Source: Anopheles merus
Lineage: Eukaryota; Arthropoda; Insecta; Diptera; Culicidae
Direction: 5' to 3'
DNA length: 64,000 nt
Assembly (NCBI RefSeq): GCF_017562075.2
Contig: NC_054085.1
Location: 37,280,039 to 37,344,038 of the forward strand
Below the pieces are notes generated by a model. It searched no databases and was not told where the DNA came from. It was given only the letters and a program-made list of their open reading frames with translations. The translations under genes and the position numbers were made by a program. Positions 21,696 to 34,200 of the stretch are shown piece after piece (position 1 is the stretch's first letter; the number at the start of each line of letters is the position of its first letter).

Positions 21696-24600
21696 GGTGC
21701 TAAAAGAATCCGGATCTTGATGATTGTTGTTTGCGATCGGCGGTGATGCGCGGTGTGTGCTCAGTGATATCTCAAGCTCAAGGTGCGCCCTGTTCCCTCA
21801 TCCGCCACCCACTCAGCGTTAGTAGAAATGTCCGATTGTCGCAAAGGGGATGAAGATGGGTGAACTATTTTTACATCCCACCCTCCCCTACAACACATGT
21901 GGTCTTATTTTTAAAGCCCCGGTGGTGGGTCGACACGATCTGTCATGGTGGTAATGTGTGTGTATGTGTGTGGTAACGTCATTTAACCTTTGATAGTAAT
22001 GCTTAATTGTGTTTCATTTTGTGCACAATCGGGTGGGTGGGTTGGGTTTTTGGTGGATGATGCACCACCACCACCACCACCACCACCACCACCACCCACA
22101 CTTGCATGCAATGTGTTTGTTTTTGACCGGCGGAGACACGTACGTGTGTGAGCGAGGGTCACCGATCGTCGAGCAGTTGCTTGGGAAGAAGCGAACAACT
22201 AGGTCACCGTACTTAGAAAACTGTCGTAGGGGCGTAGAGCTGCACTTTACAACGCAAATGCATTGGAGTTTATGTGTATTGGTATTGGAGGCAGTTTCGG
22301 TGCAACCGTCCAAAACCTTACACACGCCCTCTCTCACTCACTCTGTCTGTCTCTTTCTCTCCAAAAGAATCTCACAACACGTTGTAGTAGGCACGCCGTG
22401 TTGCGTCGCCTATGCCGGAGGATCACCACGGCAACCACATGGCAGAGGCATTTAGCACTTTGTTTTTCTTCTGCTTGACAGATTTCAATGTTTTTTTTTG
22501 TTGCTTCTCCCCCTCTCGCTGTTGTTTCATAGAAACTGTTGTGTTGCGTGTGTTTGTGTTTGCTAGGTTGGGTTTTGGGGGGTTCGGTAGTGAGTGCGTG
22601 TGCGTGTAGGGAATTGGCCCGCGACCGCGACCGCGTGGTGCTGATGATAGTTGTGTGGCGGCGACGGCGTTATCAGCACACACTCACTCGGTGACCTATC
22701 GCACACACATCGGATTAGTGATTCCGCGTGTGACGAAGACGCAACGACCACGAGCGCTGGTTTCCCGGGGTCCGGTTACGGGTCGGGTTCTCTCTCTGTG
22801 TGTGTGTGAACCATAGCGTTAGTGTTGAGCCGCGTACGGAATCCGTTTCCGTCAATGAAGGTGCCATAGTCAGTACGGTAATGCACTGCCCGCGAGTAAG
22901 GTGCGCCGCCCTGTAAACGCTTTCAAGTCCGTCGACGCGTCGAAGTGGTGGAAAGGGCACACAAAGACAGCACAATTTGCACACGAGACGGTGGGATTCG
23001 GTTGATAAGAAGAACCTCAGAGTCGGAATCTCTGCTTACCGGTTTGTCAGTGTGAAGGAGAGCCGCCAATTCTCCCGAGAGCCCCAAGCTCACGAGCTGC
23101 AAAGAGGAAGGGGAGTTGTATTTACATACACCCCGTTCGGTTGGTGGCTTTGGGGGGGTTGTTGTTGCTGCTGCTGCTGCTGGTGTGGTTGAAACAAAAC
23201 CACCGGTTCGCACCCCGAACCGATCCCAGTACGTCGGAAGTGTACGAGCTGAACGGGTGGACGACACAACCACCCCAGACCACACCGTGTGTGCACGCGC
23301 GCGCACCGATCGTGTCTCCGTGAGATCACGTCCATCTTTGCACGAACCAACGCGCGCTGCACCGTGTGCGCTACACGTGATCGAGCGGCGCCCACAGACT
23401 GCCAAATCGATTGAACATAAATCAGCTGTTCAGGTTTGCGTCACAGAAGCTCCCGAGCTACCATTGATTCTTCACGTGCAAGTGGATGCAAAAACAAGCG
23501 ATTGTGTGTGTGTGTATGTGTTCCCATTGAGTGTGTCCAGTGATCTGTGATAATAGCGTAGGACACGCCCGGTCCAGTAGCAAGCAACCTGGATTGGCGA
23601 CAGATTCTCGCTGGAGGTGTCTGGAACGAGAATCTGGGCGCGTGCTACTCGCGTGACCCAAAGTAGGGCCCACTTGAGGGCTCCGAAACTCAACACGAGC
23701 AGCCCCTTGTACCACTCGACAGCACCTCGCATTGTGTGTGCACCTGGGTCACCACACTCAGGCCACTGATATAGTGCAGAAACGGAATTTGTTAAGCGAC
23801 ATTTGGCGTCTAGCAGCCAGGGAGAACGATTTCTCCCAAAAAAGAAACTGAAGAATTGGAAAGTGAAATTAAGAGGCCAGCAGGACGTGAACTACCGTCT
23901 CTGCCGCGTGTGTTGTGAGAGTGTCTGCAAGAGTTACTAGAAGCTACCCAAGTGCAAAGATGCCGGAAAATCGTGATCGCTCCAACCATGTGCTCGTGTG
24001 GGAGCAGGCAGAAATGGCCACGGACGAGGGCGTCTTACCGGCAAGTAAGGAAAAGCGTTCCATTTCGGAGTCTTATTCCAAATTAGTGGTTTTAGTGGTG
24101 GAGTTGTGAGTAAGATCTAGAGTCACAATGTCCAGGGTAGATTGCATTGACCCAGTGGATCTTTAGAGTGGGTTGACGTGATCAGTAGCGTTTGCAAAGT
24201 AAGAACATCTCAGCTCCACACAGATGCTCTTCTTCCGCACATCGGCACGACCGTTGATAGAATGTGTGAACTCGAAGAGTTCCTCCCAAAATCTAATCTC
24301 CATGATTTATAGTGACAGCAAGCGAGAATCGGACCATCCGGGGGAGTGTATAGATCAATCATACAATTAATCAATAAAACGGCGCTAAAGCTCCCCTGAA
24401 GGTGTGACTGCGATAATGAGACAGCGGGTAGTGTACGAACCAGTCCGGTGTAAACATTCTGTGGCTCAGCTCCAATGGCGATTAGATTAGAACCAGGAAG
24501 AAGCTAATGATTTACTCAGATCAGACGTGCGGAGGACGCACTGGGCCCGGGGTCCACACTGATTGATTGGGTGGGATCAAATGCTGGAGCTCGATAACGC

Positions 24601-27600
24601 AGACACTACGGGGAAAGCGACATGTACGCCACCGTTCAGTAGGTCAACTTCATTGCGCTCTGGGAATGTTGAAGCACGCATTACGAGGTTACGAGAAGTC
24701 ACGCCGTATCGGGACAGTGTGGCTAGTCGTTGCCGTGATAAGCGGAGGAGATGTTTGTGTAATCTCGATATGCGACCCATCGTAAAGCACGTGCGGATTA
24801 GAGGTGGGAGCGTATTCCAAGGATTAGCCGGTGGAGTGTGCTGAATGGATCTAAAGTGGTCGTCATGCACTTCCAGTGCTGTTGAAGTGTGCCAGTGTCT
24901 ACTCGCTTAACTAGAGGATCTTACACAGTTCCTGAGGATACCATGATCAAGCTTGATCATGCGAGGCAATCTTTCCATTAAATCAAATTCACTTCAAATT
25001 GCGACCAGTTGCCTGTCCAGTTGCTATGGAAGGGACCGACCAAATTGTAGAAGATGTTGAAACCGACCGTTTGAAGATGTTTGCGCGATAGGACATTGCC
25101 GTGCGGTTTCGCAAGCGTTTGCAAGTTAGTAGTAGTAGCCGCATCCGGTTCTGTTTGCTCGCCTGCTCTTCTCGTTAAACAAAGCGCACTCTGAACAATG
25201 TTCAGAGTCAGCGTGGGGAAAGGATCGTCGTAATTCTTGCGCCTCACTCTTGTCATGTCACGGTTGATAAACGGGCATAATGCATTGACCTCACCGGTGA
25301 GGTTGTTGGTGTTGCATATCTCCGTAGAGATGCACAAACAGAGTGTACTCTTGCAGAACTTTGCATCCAACCCTAAGATTATGAAGATCTCACTCAGGTT
25401 TATCTGTTTATCCGTACGCAAATTCTCACAGGTTAATGGCGCCCCGGAATAGCCTGCGTTAAGATCGTATATGGTCGGCTGCTGATGGCGGTACCATAAA
25501 TAAATCTGCTTTGTTTCGTTTGTGTACCCAGCAGTTTGGGCAATTGCGCCCCATCTAACTTGCAATGTTGCAATTTTGTCCAAAGCATGTGTGTGTATGT
25601 TGTCGTCTCTGCTGCCCTCCCTCCTCCCGCCCTGTGTTTGGTTAAAAGATTGGTTGATGGCTGGCACGTGCGCACTGTTGACCGGCACGGCGCAAAAGAT
25701 AATCTTACCGCAGCCGATCTGGTGTCCGATCTGTTGATGTGCGGGGTGAGGACGCCATCTTTGTTCTTTCCGCTGCAGCGACGCTGACTCGTGCCGGTGT
25801 TTGATTTGTTTTCTCGTTGCCAAAGCTGCCAAAAGAGCAGCATTGGTGCACTTTACCTACCGGTCACGGTACGGTTCAGTGATTGATTTGACAAATGGGT
25901 GTGTGTGTGTGTTTGAGCGTGAAAATGGGGTAGGTTTGGGGATGTGTGGTTGCGAAAGTTTGACAGGAAGGTAGCGATAAGTGGTTGAAACGTTGCCAAC
26001 ACTGTCACTTCGAATGTTTGCATTCAGTTTCCGTTTTGGCTCACACTTAGTTGAAGGATCGTTACAAATGCTAACAACGTTTTTTCCCTATCCCTTTTTC
26101 TTCCCGCACAGAGCGGTTCGGTACGCGACATTACATCGTGTTCATGCTGTTCCTCGGCATGGCCAATGCGTACGTGATGCGCACGAACATGTCGGTCGCC
26201 ATCGTGGCGATGGTGAACCAGACGGCGATCGAGAAGGATGCGGAAGTGTTCGACGACGAGTGCCCGGACACGGACTACGGCGAGGATACGCACGATTCCG
26301 GGCAGGACGGCGAGTTCATCTGGAGCACCAGCATGCAGGGCTACATCCTGTCGTCCTTCTTCTACGGCTACGTCATCACGCAGATCCCGTTCGGGCTGCT
26401 GGCCAAGCGGTACGGCGCGATGCGCTTCCTCGGCTGGGGCATGCTGATCAACTCGGTGTTTGCGTTCGTGGTGCCGGTCGCCGCCCGACAGGGCGGTGCT
26501 GGCTGGCTGATCGCCGTCCGCTTCATCCAGGGGCTGGGCGAGGGTCCGATTGTGCCCTGTACGCATGCGATGTTGGCGAAGTGGATTCCACCGAACGAAC
26601 GGTCGCGTGTCGGATCGATCGTGTACTCGGGCGCCCAGTTCGGCACGGTGATTTCGATGCCACTGTCCGGGCTGCTGGCGGACCACGGCTTTGACGGTGG
26701 CTGGCCGTCGATCTTCTACGTGTTCGGTATCATCGGCACGGTCTGGTCGATCGCGTTCCTGCTGACCTGCCACGAGGATCCGGTGACGCATCCGAGCATC
26801 CGGGAGGACGAGAAGAAGTACATCCAGCAGTCGCTGTGGGGTAACGCGTCCGTGCACATTCCACCGATTCCGTGGACGAGCATCGCCAAGTCGCTGCCGT
26901 TCTACGCGATCCTGCTGGCGCATTTGGGCCAGAACTATGGCTACGAGACGCTGATGACGGAGCTGCCCACCTACATGAAGCAGGTGCTGCGGTTCTCCAT
27001 CAAGACGGTATGTATTTGCTTCCGTGGAAGGGCTGTTCTTGTGTATGTTTGTCCAACCAATGTAACGGTGGCATCTTTTTTTTTCCCCCATTTTCCAGAA
27101 CGGTGTTCTTTCGGCCCTGCCCTACCTGGCGATGTGGCTGTTCTCGATCGTGGTCGGCTGGGTCGCCGACTGGATGCTGACGTCCGGTCGCGTCAACCAC
27201 ACCTGGACGCGCAAGATCTCCAACAGCATCGGCCAGTACGGTCCGGCGATCGCGCTCATCATCGCGTCCTACACCGGCTGCAGCCGGGCGCTCACCGTCG
27301 CCATCCTGACCGTCGGCGTCGGGCTGAACGGTGGCATCTACGCCGGCTTCAAGATCAACCATCTGGACATTACGCCCCGGTACGCGGGCGTACTGATGGC
27401 GTTCACCAACTGCTCCGCCAATCTGGCCGGTCTGCTGGCGCCGATCGCGGCCGGCAACATCATCGAGGGCAAACCGACCATCGCCCAGTGGCGCATCGTG
27501 TTCGTGATAGCCGCGTGCGTCTATCTGTTCACGGCCACGTTCTACAACGTGTTTGCGTCGGGCGCCCGCCAATTCTGGGACGACCCGGAGAACGACGAAC

Positions 27601-27698
27601 CGCAGAAGCCCTCGATCGAGGCACCATCGCACAGCGAGGCGAACGGTAACAATGGTACGACCCTAACGCATCGGACGGTGAACGAGCAGACGTCGTAG
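18149..27698 (+). CDS. Picot: SLC17-family sodium/phosphate-type cotransporter (Picot-like), three coding exons
   Basis: The coding exons are 18149-18200, 26112-27007 and 27099-27698, giving 515 aa. Proteins of this family are 12-helix major facilitator transporters for phosphate or organic anions; the actual substrate cannot be read from sequence. Seen: a short cytosolic N-terminus, then RFGTRHYIVFMLFLGMANAYVMRT leading into TM1 and an N-glycosylation site (N53-Q-T). An acidic loop follows, then FFYGYVITQIPFGLLAKRYG at about 100-119 and RFIQGLGEGPIVPCTHAMLAKWIPP from 154, matching SLC17 signatures. A hydrophilic tail rich in Glu, Asn and Thr ends the protein. Exon 1 ends in phase 1, and its final C plus AG of exon 2 makes Gln18. 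The 7.9-kb first intron contains a possible alternative first exon at 23960-24044. The symbol is by resemblance to insect Picot; MFS3 or another SLC17 paralogue is possible. Confidence 0.88.
21625..21694. repeat. (AC)35 microsatellite
   Basis: A pure dinucleotide array of 70 bp within intron 1 of the Picot-like gene. It is probably length-polymorphic. Confidence 0.95.
22063..22096. repeat. CAC trinucleotide repeat
   Basis: About 11 CAC units in the first intron of the Picot-like gene. The poly-His reading on the plus strand has no coding support around it. Confidence 0.85.
23960..24044 (+). CDS. Candidate alternative first coding exon of the Picot-like gene
   Basis: An ATG at 23960 opens 28 codons (MPENRDRSNHVLVWEQAEMA to DEGVLPA) plus one base and ends at a strong donor, GGCAA|GTAAGG at 24045. 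The exon ends in phase 1, exactly as the exon at 18149-18200. Spliced to 26112 it makes Lys then RFGTRHYIVF, giving a 526-aa isoform with a different, acidic cytosolic N-terminus. An internal ATG (MATDEGVLPA) is also in frame. The stretch upstream (about 22.6-23.9 kb) is GC-richer and could be its promoter. This is inferred from phase and splice signals only. Confidence 0.55.
24942..24961. repeat. 20-bp perfect palindrome
   Basis: The sequence CATGATCAAG is followed directly by its exact reverse complement. It lies in the Picot-like intron between the alternative exon and exon 2. Confidence 0.9.
27008..27098 (+). other. Intron 2 of the Picot-like gene (91 nt)
   Basis: Donor ACG|GTATGT at 27008 and acceptor TTTTCCAG|AAC ending at 27098, phase 0. 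Splicing joins KT to NGVLSALPYLAMW, a block conserved in SLC17 proteins. The unspliced frame reads through but becomes basic and unlike the family. Confidence 0.94.
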
Positions 27699-28721
27699 GT
27701 TTGAGCATCGTCGCTAAGCCGAAACATATCCAACCGCGAGAGTGAGAGTGGGAGGGAATTATGAAACATATCAGTCCGCTTGCTTGCGGGTCATATCAGT
27801 TAGGGAAGTGCAGAGCAATAGTGCAGTAACAGTTGTATTTATAAGCGGGAAAAACGAATATTTCTTGATAATGTAACGTACATGTAATGTAAGCTGGACT
27901 TTCGTAGTCATTTCTTCTTTCTTTTTTTGTTCCCCACCGCCAATTGCTGGCGGGTCGTAGTAGTATTGTTTTTCATGTGTTTTGCGCCCTATTTTTGCTT
28001 TTGCGTTTTTGAGCTGCAATTGGATTCTCTATTTGATAAGCAAATTGAGTTGTTATTTTGTTATTTTTCCATTTTTTCCCACTCAAACAATTGCTGTTTG
28101 TGTTGTACCTTTCTTTTCTTTCTTTTGTTAACTATCTATTTCTCTTTTTCTTTCCCTTACTGTTTGTTGTATTTTGTTCTGTTCCTTTCTTTCGAGCCTT
28201 TTCGTTTTTTTCCTTTTCCTTTCGCTTCGTGCAATAGGTGTAGCATTGTACCTACGTCGATATTGATATTTGATTGTTAATCGCTAACCCATATGCACGC
28301 TCGCTAATCGCTTCGTGTGCGAGCGTGCTGTACATAGTAGGCCCCTAGCGACTAATTCGAGAACACACTACCACTACTAGGCCATAAAGCAGTCCGGCGA
28401 CATTGAAATCCCGATTCCCGATTCCGATGCCGGTACCAACAATAAAAGGGGTTGTGATGCGGGTTTCTGGCAGGCGTTGGCAATTTGAAAACAGGGCCCC
28501 AAATTAGTTGCCGAAACGTAGGTAGGACCGAGAATGTGAGAATGTGCAAGAACGAGCGATGAGTGTGTGCGCGATCGGGAGTGTAAGTGCGTGTGAGTGC
28601 GACCCTCATTAATGTTAAATCAATGCTAAATGCTCTGCTCCTGGAAGCAGGTGCCACGGGGCGCCCCAGCGCATTCTAACCCCCTCGTGCAAAAAACAAA
28701 ACGCAACAAGATGATAATAAA
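27699..28721 (+). other. 3' UTR of the Picot-like gene with polyadenylation signals
   Basis: The region after the stop codon is T-rich (long TTTCTTT stretches at 27910-28220) and has no coding frame of note. AATAAA occurs at 28441-28446 and again at 28716-28721. Either could end the transcript, giving a 3' UTR of about 0.75 or 1.0 kb. Confidence 0.5.
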
Positions 28722-31235
28722 AAGATACACGATAATGTTGATAATGTTGCTATAATGCGCAACCGGCAAAAGCTAGCTCACGGGTCTTATTGCTTGAGCA
28801 ATGGCGCTCACTTATCCGAAAATGTATGTATTGCTCGTTTATTGGCTTGCGTTGCGGGATTACTTGCGGACGTGCTGCTGCTGACACCGTTAACATAAAT
28901 TGACGTAATGCGAGTACATAATTCAACCACCTCGCTGTGGTCCGGGAAGAGAAGGAGTGCAGAAGTTGTTTTGCTCCTTTGCGCTAGACGCTAGCGAGTG
29001 AACTCCAGTCCGCCCCAAAAACCAATCGAACCCCGAACCGAACGGCAGCCGTCCGGAAGCAAGACATTTTTCGATGATGGTGGTGGTGTCGTGGCACGCG
29101 AAAACTTGTTGCTTCTAATGCTTCTGTGGCTGTTGTGGAAAAGCAGGAAGGAAGCATTTGTTGCTTGCTAGGTTTTATAGTTTGTCAGTTTTCTGTCGTT
29201 TTTTTCTCTCCTTTGAATGGAATTGCTTGGGTTAAATTCAATTTGACCTGAAAGTGTGGTTATTGTTTGGTGATTGGAATCATTGGAGGGTATGATTGGA
29301 AACATTTTTGTGCTAAAATGAAGTACAAACACGCATTGTAACGCTTTTTTAAATAAATACCGTCGCCAACCCTTCATCTAACGTAAGCGCCTAAAGGTAT
29401 GCAATGCGCGCGACACTATGAGCAAATTAGCAGTTGGCGCATTTTGAGCATGCCAACCACGTGGTAAAGGAAGCAGACGTTGTTATAACGAGACACCGTA
29501 ATAAGTAAAACCGTGTAATCAAACATACCATTTTCGTCAAATCCTTTCCACAAACGGTTTCTGAACGTGTTACAAATCGAATCGAAAGATGCGTGGTCGA
29601 CAAACGAGCCCTCAAACAGCTGGCCACCATCAAGCGGTGCGATAATGTGCACAAATTAATTAACAATCAACAGCGCATCGGCCCAGCATGGAAGGCAGTA
29701 GCCGGCAGTGGCGCAACGTGTTAACGGCACCAGTGTTGCAGCAGCACTTTTCCAACGAACTGTTTTGTTTTGTTGCTGTTTTTTACAGGTTCGTTCTCTT
29801 CTCATTTTCACCCGTTTCGTCCGACCCATCCGTTCTGGGTCTGTGGGTCGTTGGTTCGGGCCCTGTGTGCGTCTATGAGCCAGCGGTTTGTGGCGATTAT
29901 GTAAACAGTATCGCGCCTCGATGCAGGGTTTCGGTCACGTGCGAGCGTGTGTGTGTGTTGCATTGCGCGTTGTTGCACGATAACTGCAGTTGTTGGTGCG
30001 GTGGAATGGGATGCACCGTGTGCGTTTGGGGGGAGGGGAGGCCATTGCGCGATGGAATTTGAAGCATTTCTAGCTGGACGGAGGAGAAAAGGGGGATAGT
30101 TTGCGTAGCGCTGAATGTTTGGTTTTTGCATCCGCAGCAATAATGACTGTGTGTTTTGTCTAATTATTAAGCAGTGTACCAAGATAGCTTGAGAAAATAT
30201 TCAATGTCTGAAAGTACTGTACAAGTGTTCGGTACACAGCAACACCACCAACAAATCATTACAACATTCACAGCCAAGACAATCTCCTATGCCATCTAGA
30301 TAAATTATCAATCCATTTGTCACGCAGCACTTTGCGTAACGTTATTAACGGTGTAATAGTTTAACCTTTCTGTGTGGCGTCAAGGACTCGATAACTAATG
30401 TGATGGCGCAACACAAATCGAGATGAATTTAAGGGTCAAAACATGATCGTTCCCCCAAAAACCCCATTTAGTTTCGTTGACGCACCAGGCACAGTTTGTT
30501 TTACTTCCTCGGGAAAATTTACGATGATTCGGTCGGAGGCTTCAGCTCTTTGATCGTTCCATTGAGATGGCCCCTTGGGGAGACCTTGTTTACAAAATGT
30601 AGTTTAAACTGTGAATGGCGCGTGTCGGGTGTGAGAGAGATGCGTTTGAGAAATTGATTCGTGAAGGGAATGAAAGGAAGGAGGATACAAATAATTGATT
30701 TGCATGGAACCATCGTTTAAAGCGTAGTTGACTTCCAATTCCTCTTCGCCCTCGATATGAATCACGTCCAGCTCGGGAACAAGCTGTAACCAGACAGCTT
30801 GATCGTTCGAAGCTGGCAGCACTGTCAAAACCGAGTCGCGCTAACCGTTTTTGATGCCACTGTCGAAGATCAACACCCTCTCTATCTCTCTCTCTCTCTC
30901 TCTCGCTCCCTGCCAGCCGCAAAGCAATCAGTGCCAATTATCCATCCGATCGTGCAACGGGCGTCCGTCCTTATTACGGCTGTATGCCGTTGGTTATTGG
31001 GTATCGCCTTATTGGCTTATTGGAACGGTCTCTCGTGTATGTGCTTTTTTTGTTTTATTCGTTGCAAAATTATTACCAGTGTCACGGCGGTGCGTCCATT
31101 CTGTCGTTTGGTAGCGTGCTGAATCTGAAGAGGAATGGAAGGGGAGCGGGTGGAGTGAATTAAGCCGCAATTACGATGGCGGCATATTTGTAGTAGCGCG
31201 CCGGTGCGACGAATGGAACCAGATGCGAGATGTGA

Positions 31236-31238
<3 letters not shown>

Positions 31239-31280
<42 letters not shown>
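31239..31280. repeat. (TG)21 microsatellite
   Basis: A pure 42-bp TG array in the intergenic region upstream of the PKC gene. Confidence 0.93.
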
Positions 31281-31283
<3 letters not shown>

Positions 31284-34200
31284 AAGGCAGATGCATTTAG
31301 TTCGGCAAACGGACCGACGTAACCCGGAGTGTGCTGTGATGTGAGGGTGAGTTCTGTTTGGGCGAGCGAGTTTGGGAAAAGTATTGCAATTGTAGTTGAA
31401 AGATGCTTTCTTTCACGATCAAGTGCGAATTATCTCGCGTTTAGCTTCACGTAGGCGAACGTTTGTCATTGAAACATGGTGTAATTGTGTAAAATTCCCA
31501 TTTTCATTTTAAATCCCTAGGGTGATTTTCAATCGACTCGTCGTCTTTTTTGCACCCGCACACTCGAGCTGACCGACTTGCCATTTGCCACGCTACATCT
31601 TTGGCGCTTTGGCGAAGCATAATTCCGCTGGGAGTGTTGAAGTTATGAAGCGAAAAAGGGTAACACAGACAAAAAACACACACTGTCACCGTGTGTTTAT
31701 AAAAAGTGCATTGCATTGAAGAAGGAAATCGTAAGAAAAAACGCTCACCGAATATTGACATCAATGACGCTGATGAAGCTGTACTTTTATGCGCAACTCA
31801 TAACCTGAACTGACCGGTGTCGTCGTTGACGCTGTCAGAGAGAGAGAGAGCCGATGGAGGGAAGGGATGGACGGTACGGAAAAGGACACGGCTGCGAACT
31901 GGAAAAGTTGCCGTTTTTACACGCCGTGGACGGTTGTCGAGGTCGCGACCGGCGCGCGGGAATGTGGTTTGGCAATTGGCATCAAATAAGCGCGAAGAGG
32001 CAAAACGCAATCAAAAGAGCGCACATGGTCGGTCGGGCGGTCCGAAAAGACAGGCAGTAAGCGCAACCCGGCATGCTGCGATCGTGTTTGTCGATGGGGG
32101 AAGCGAACCGGCCTGCTGTGTGTGATCGCGTATGGTATGTTGATGGTGAGAGGTGTAAGGTGATGGCGTGACTTCTTCGGTCTGAGGTGGTTGAGGTTCA
32201 GGTTAAAGCAACATAGACTCTTGTGAAGATGGCTGATTTGTTTTATTTTTTATCGTTTCTGTCTCATCATGTCATCGTCATCGTTGTCAGCTGCGTGATG
32301 CGTGTGTGTTTTTACTAGCCCTGCGCATTTGCAGCGGGTTAATAGCGCGACAGGTTTAATGATGAGATAATCAATCTTGCGGGTCAGCCTGTCCACACTT
32401 TTGGACAGCAGGCGCATTTTTTTAATTATTAGTGCTTTTATTTGCACCATTTATTTGTTAATGAACCTATAGAGGGAGACAAGATGCAGGGAAGTGTGAC
32501 TGTCCGGTACATGTCAACACACACACACGCACACGCTCGGTACTCCCGGCAGGCAGCCGGGCCGATACATGTACGCGTGTGCCCTTTCGCTAATTAAAAC
32601 GCCGCACGGGGCCCTCATCAGATCGTGATCGATTTCGATTTGCGAATGAATTGATTTTAATTGGCCAGCTGTCAGTGTGACCGGGGTAAACATTTTATCT
32701 TGCTGCTTGTGTGTTGTGTGCTTTTGCTGCTTGTTTTGCGTTTTTGTTGCACTTATATTTCCCTTTCTTCCTTAAACATAACGGAAAGTGAAGGAAATGA
32801 CTTTTACATCCCTTTTCGTGTGGCTTTGCACTGTGCAGGTTTTAATTGAAAATTTCGATACTCGGATTTGTACCGATCTTCCCATGGATTCCCGTGGATA
32901 ACGATGGCGAACCTCTCACAAGCAACAAGCAACAGCGCCTTCCTTCCCTTTCCGTTTAGGGGTATTTATTACTGCCTGGCGCTACCATAAACGATTTGCT
33001 TGTATATGGGTGTTGTTGGAGAGAATGAAAATAAACAGAAATGCTAATCGCAGCGAATGGAAGCGGTAGGAATGGTTGCGATCGGAGGGCAATCGGAAGG
33101 TTTAAAGGGGTGACTAAGTGTTAGTTTTGGTGTAATTTGGTGTGTAATATCTAGGTAAATGTGTGCTTGCCCACAAGATGGTCGTTTAGATTTAGAATCA
33201 TGCATTTGAATGCGGAATTATCATAGCACTGAATTTATGTTGTATTTTTTTCGGCTCTTTTTACATTAAAACTGCCATAGCCAGCGTAAAACTTTAGAGT
33301 GGGGTTAAACCAACGGTCAGCACTGTAGGCGCATTGCGAGAGCAAATAATCGAAAACGGAGAGGAGAAATGAGCACGAATACGTGAAAGGCAGGGTTAGT
33401 CGGGCTAGTTTAAACTTTTCAACGAATTCTATGTAAGGAATGTAAGGAATAAATTTCAATAAAAATAACAATGTTTTTAGAAAAGTGTAGTTGTTAAAGT
33501 ATGATAATTACACAAAATCCCTTTGTACATTATAAAAGTGTAAAAGTAACTTTAATGAAAATTATGAGTTAAGATAAAGTCAATTCCAAAAAATCCAAAA
33601 ATGTTTTTGTTACAAATTCAAATGAAAACTTTTCAAAAACTTTAAACTTTTATCAAAGATGAAAGAATTATCTCAAATTGCCTTCGGAGATTTTATTTTT
33701 CCGTAAGTAATATTTCTCGTCTTTTAATCTAATTTTCCATTTAATAAACCATTTGTAGTAAAAATCAAATGAATATAATCTCCCCGGAAAACGATTACTT
33801 TTTAACCCACCAATCCACTCCGACCAGCTCACTGTGCGCGCGGCGAGCGGCAGAGCGCGGACTTCAATCTGCTAAATGCGTCCAATTGGCTGGCGCTTGC
33901 CTCAATCTGATTTGTAATGCCGTTCGGTTCGGTTCGCTAGCGTCTCAGCAGTGCGTCAGTGCAGCAGCGTGTGTGGCTTTCCCGTGCCGGCTCGTGAAGG
34001 TGTGTATCAGGTTCATTTGTCCGTCTATATGTGTGTGTGTGTGTCTGTGTGTGTGTGCGGTGTACGTGCGACGACGGTACAACAATTCCACGGTAGGCTG
34101 ACCCTGCACCAGCAGCAGCAAGCGGCAGTGACCCCGAGCAGTGGACCGCCAGACAAGGTGCACTTGGGGCAGCTGCCGTGTCGCTTAAGATGTTGATGTT

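Larger units (their letters stand above)
18201..26111 (+). other. Intron 1 of the Picot-like gene
   Basis: Donor GTAAGT at 18201 and acceptor TTCCCGCACAG at 26111 after a T-rich tract, 7,911 nt. It holds a (AC)35 microsatellite, a CAC repeat, a GC-richer promoter-like stretch at about 22550-23960 and the alternative first exon. Long open frames within it (for example the minus-strand 24978-25832) lack an ATG near their start and any recognisable motif. Confidence 0.85.

Noticed and set aside
22063..22096. Poly-His protein frame
   Set aside because: It arises from a CAC microsatellite with no coding context.
24978..25832. 284-codon minus-strand open frame in the Picot-like intron
   Set aside because: It opens with TTG, has no ATG in its first two thirds, and shows no domain or coding-like pattern.
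28788..28805. Resemblance to miR-137 (TATTGCTTGAG)
   Set aside because: Only 11 bases match, the sequence is a short local palindrome and there is no surrounding hairpin of precursor length.
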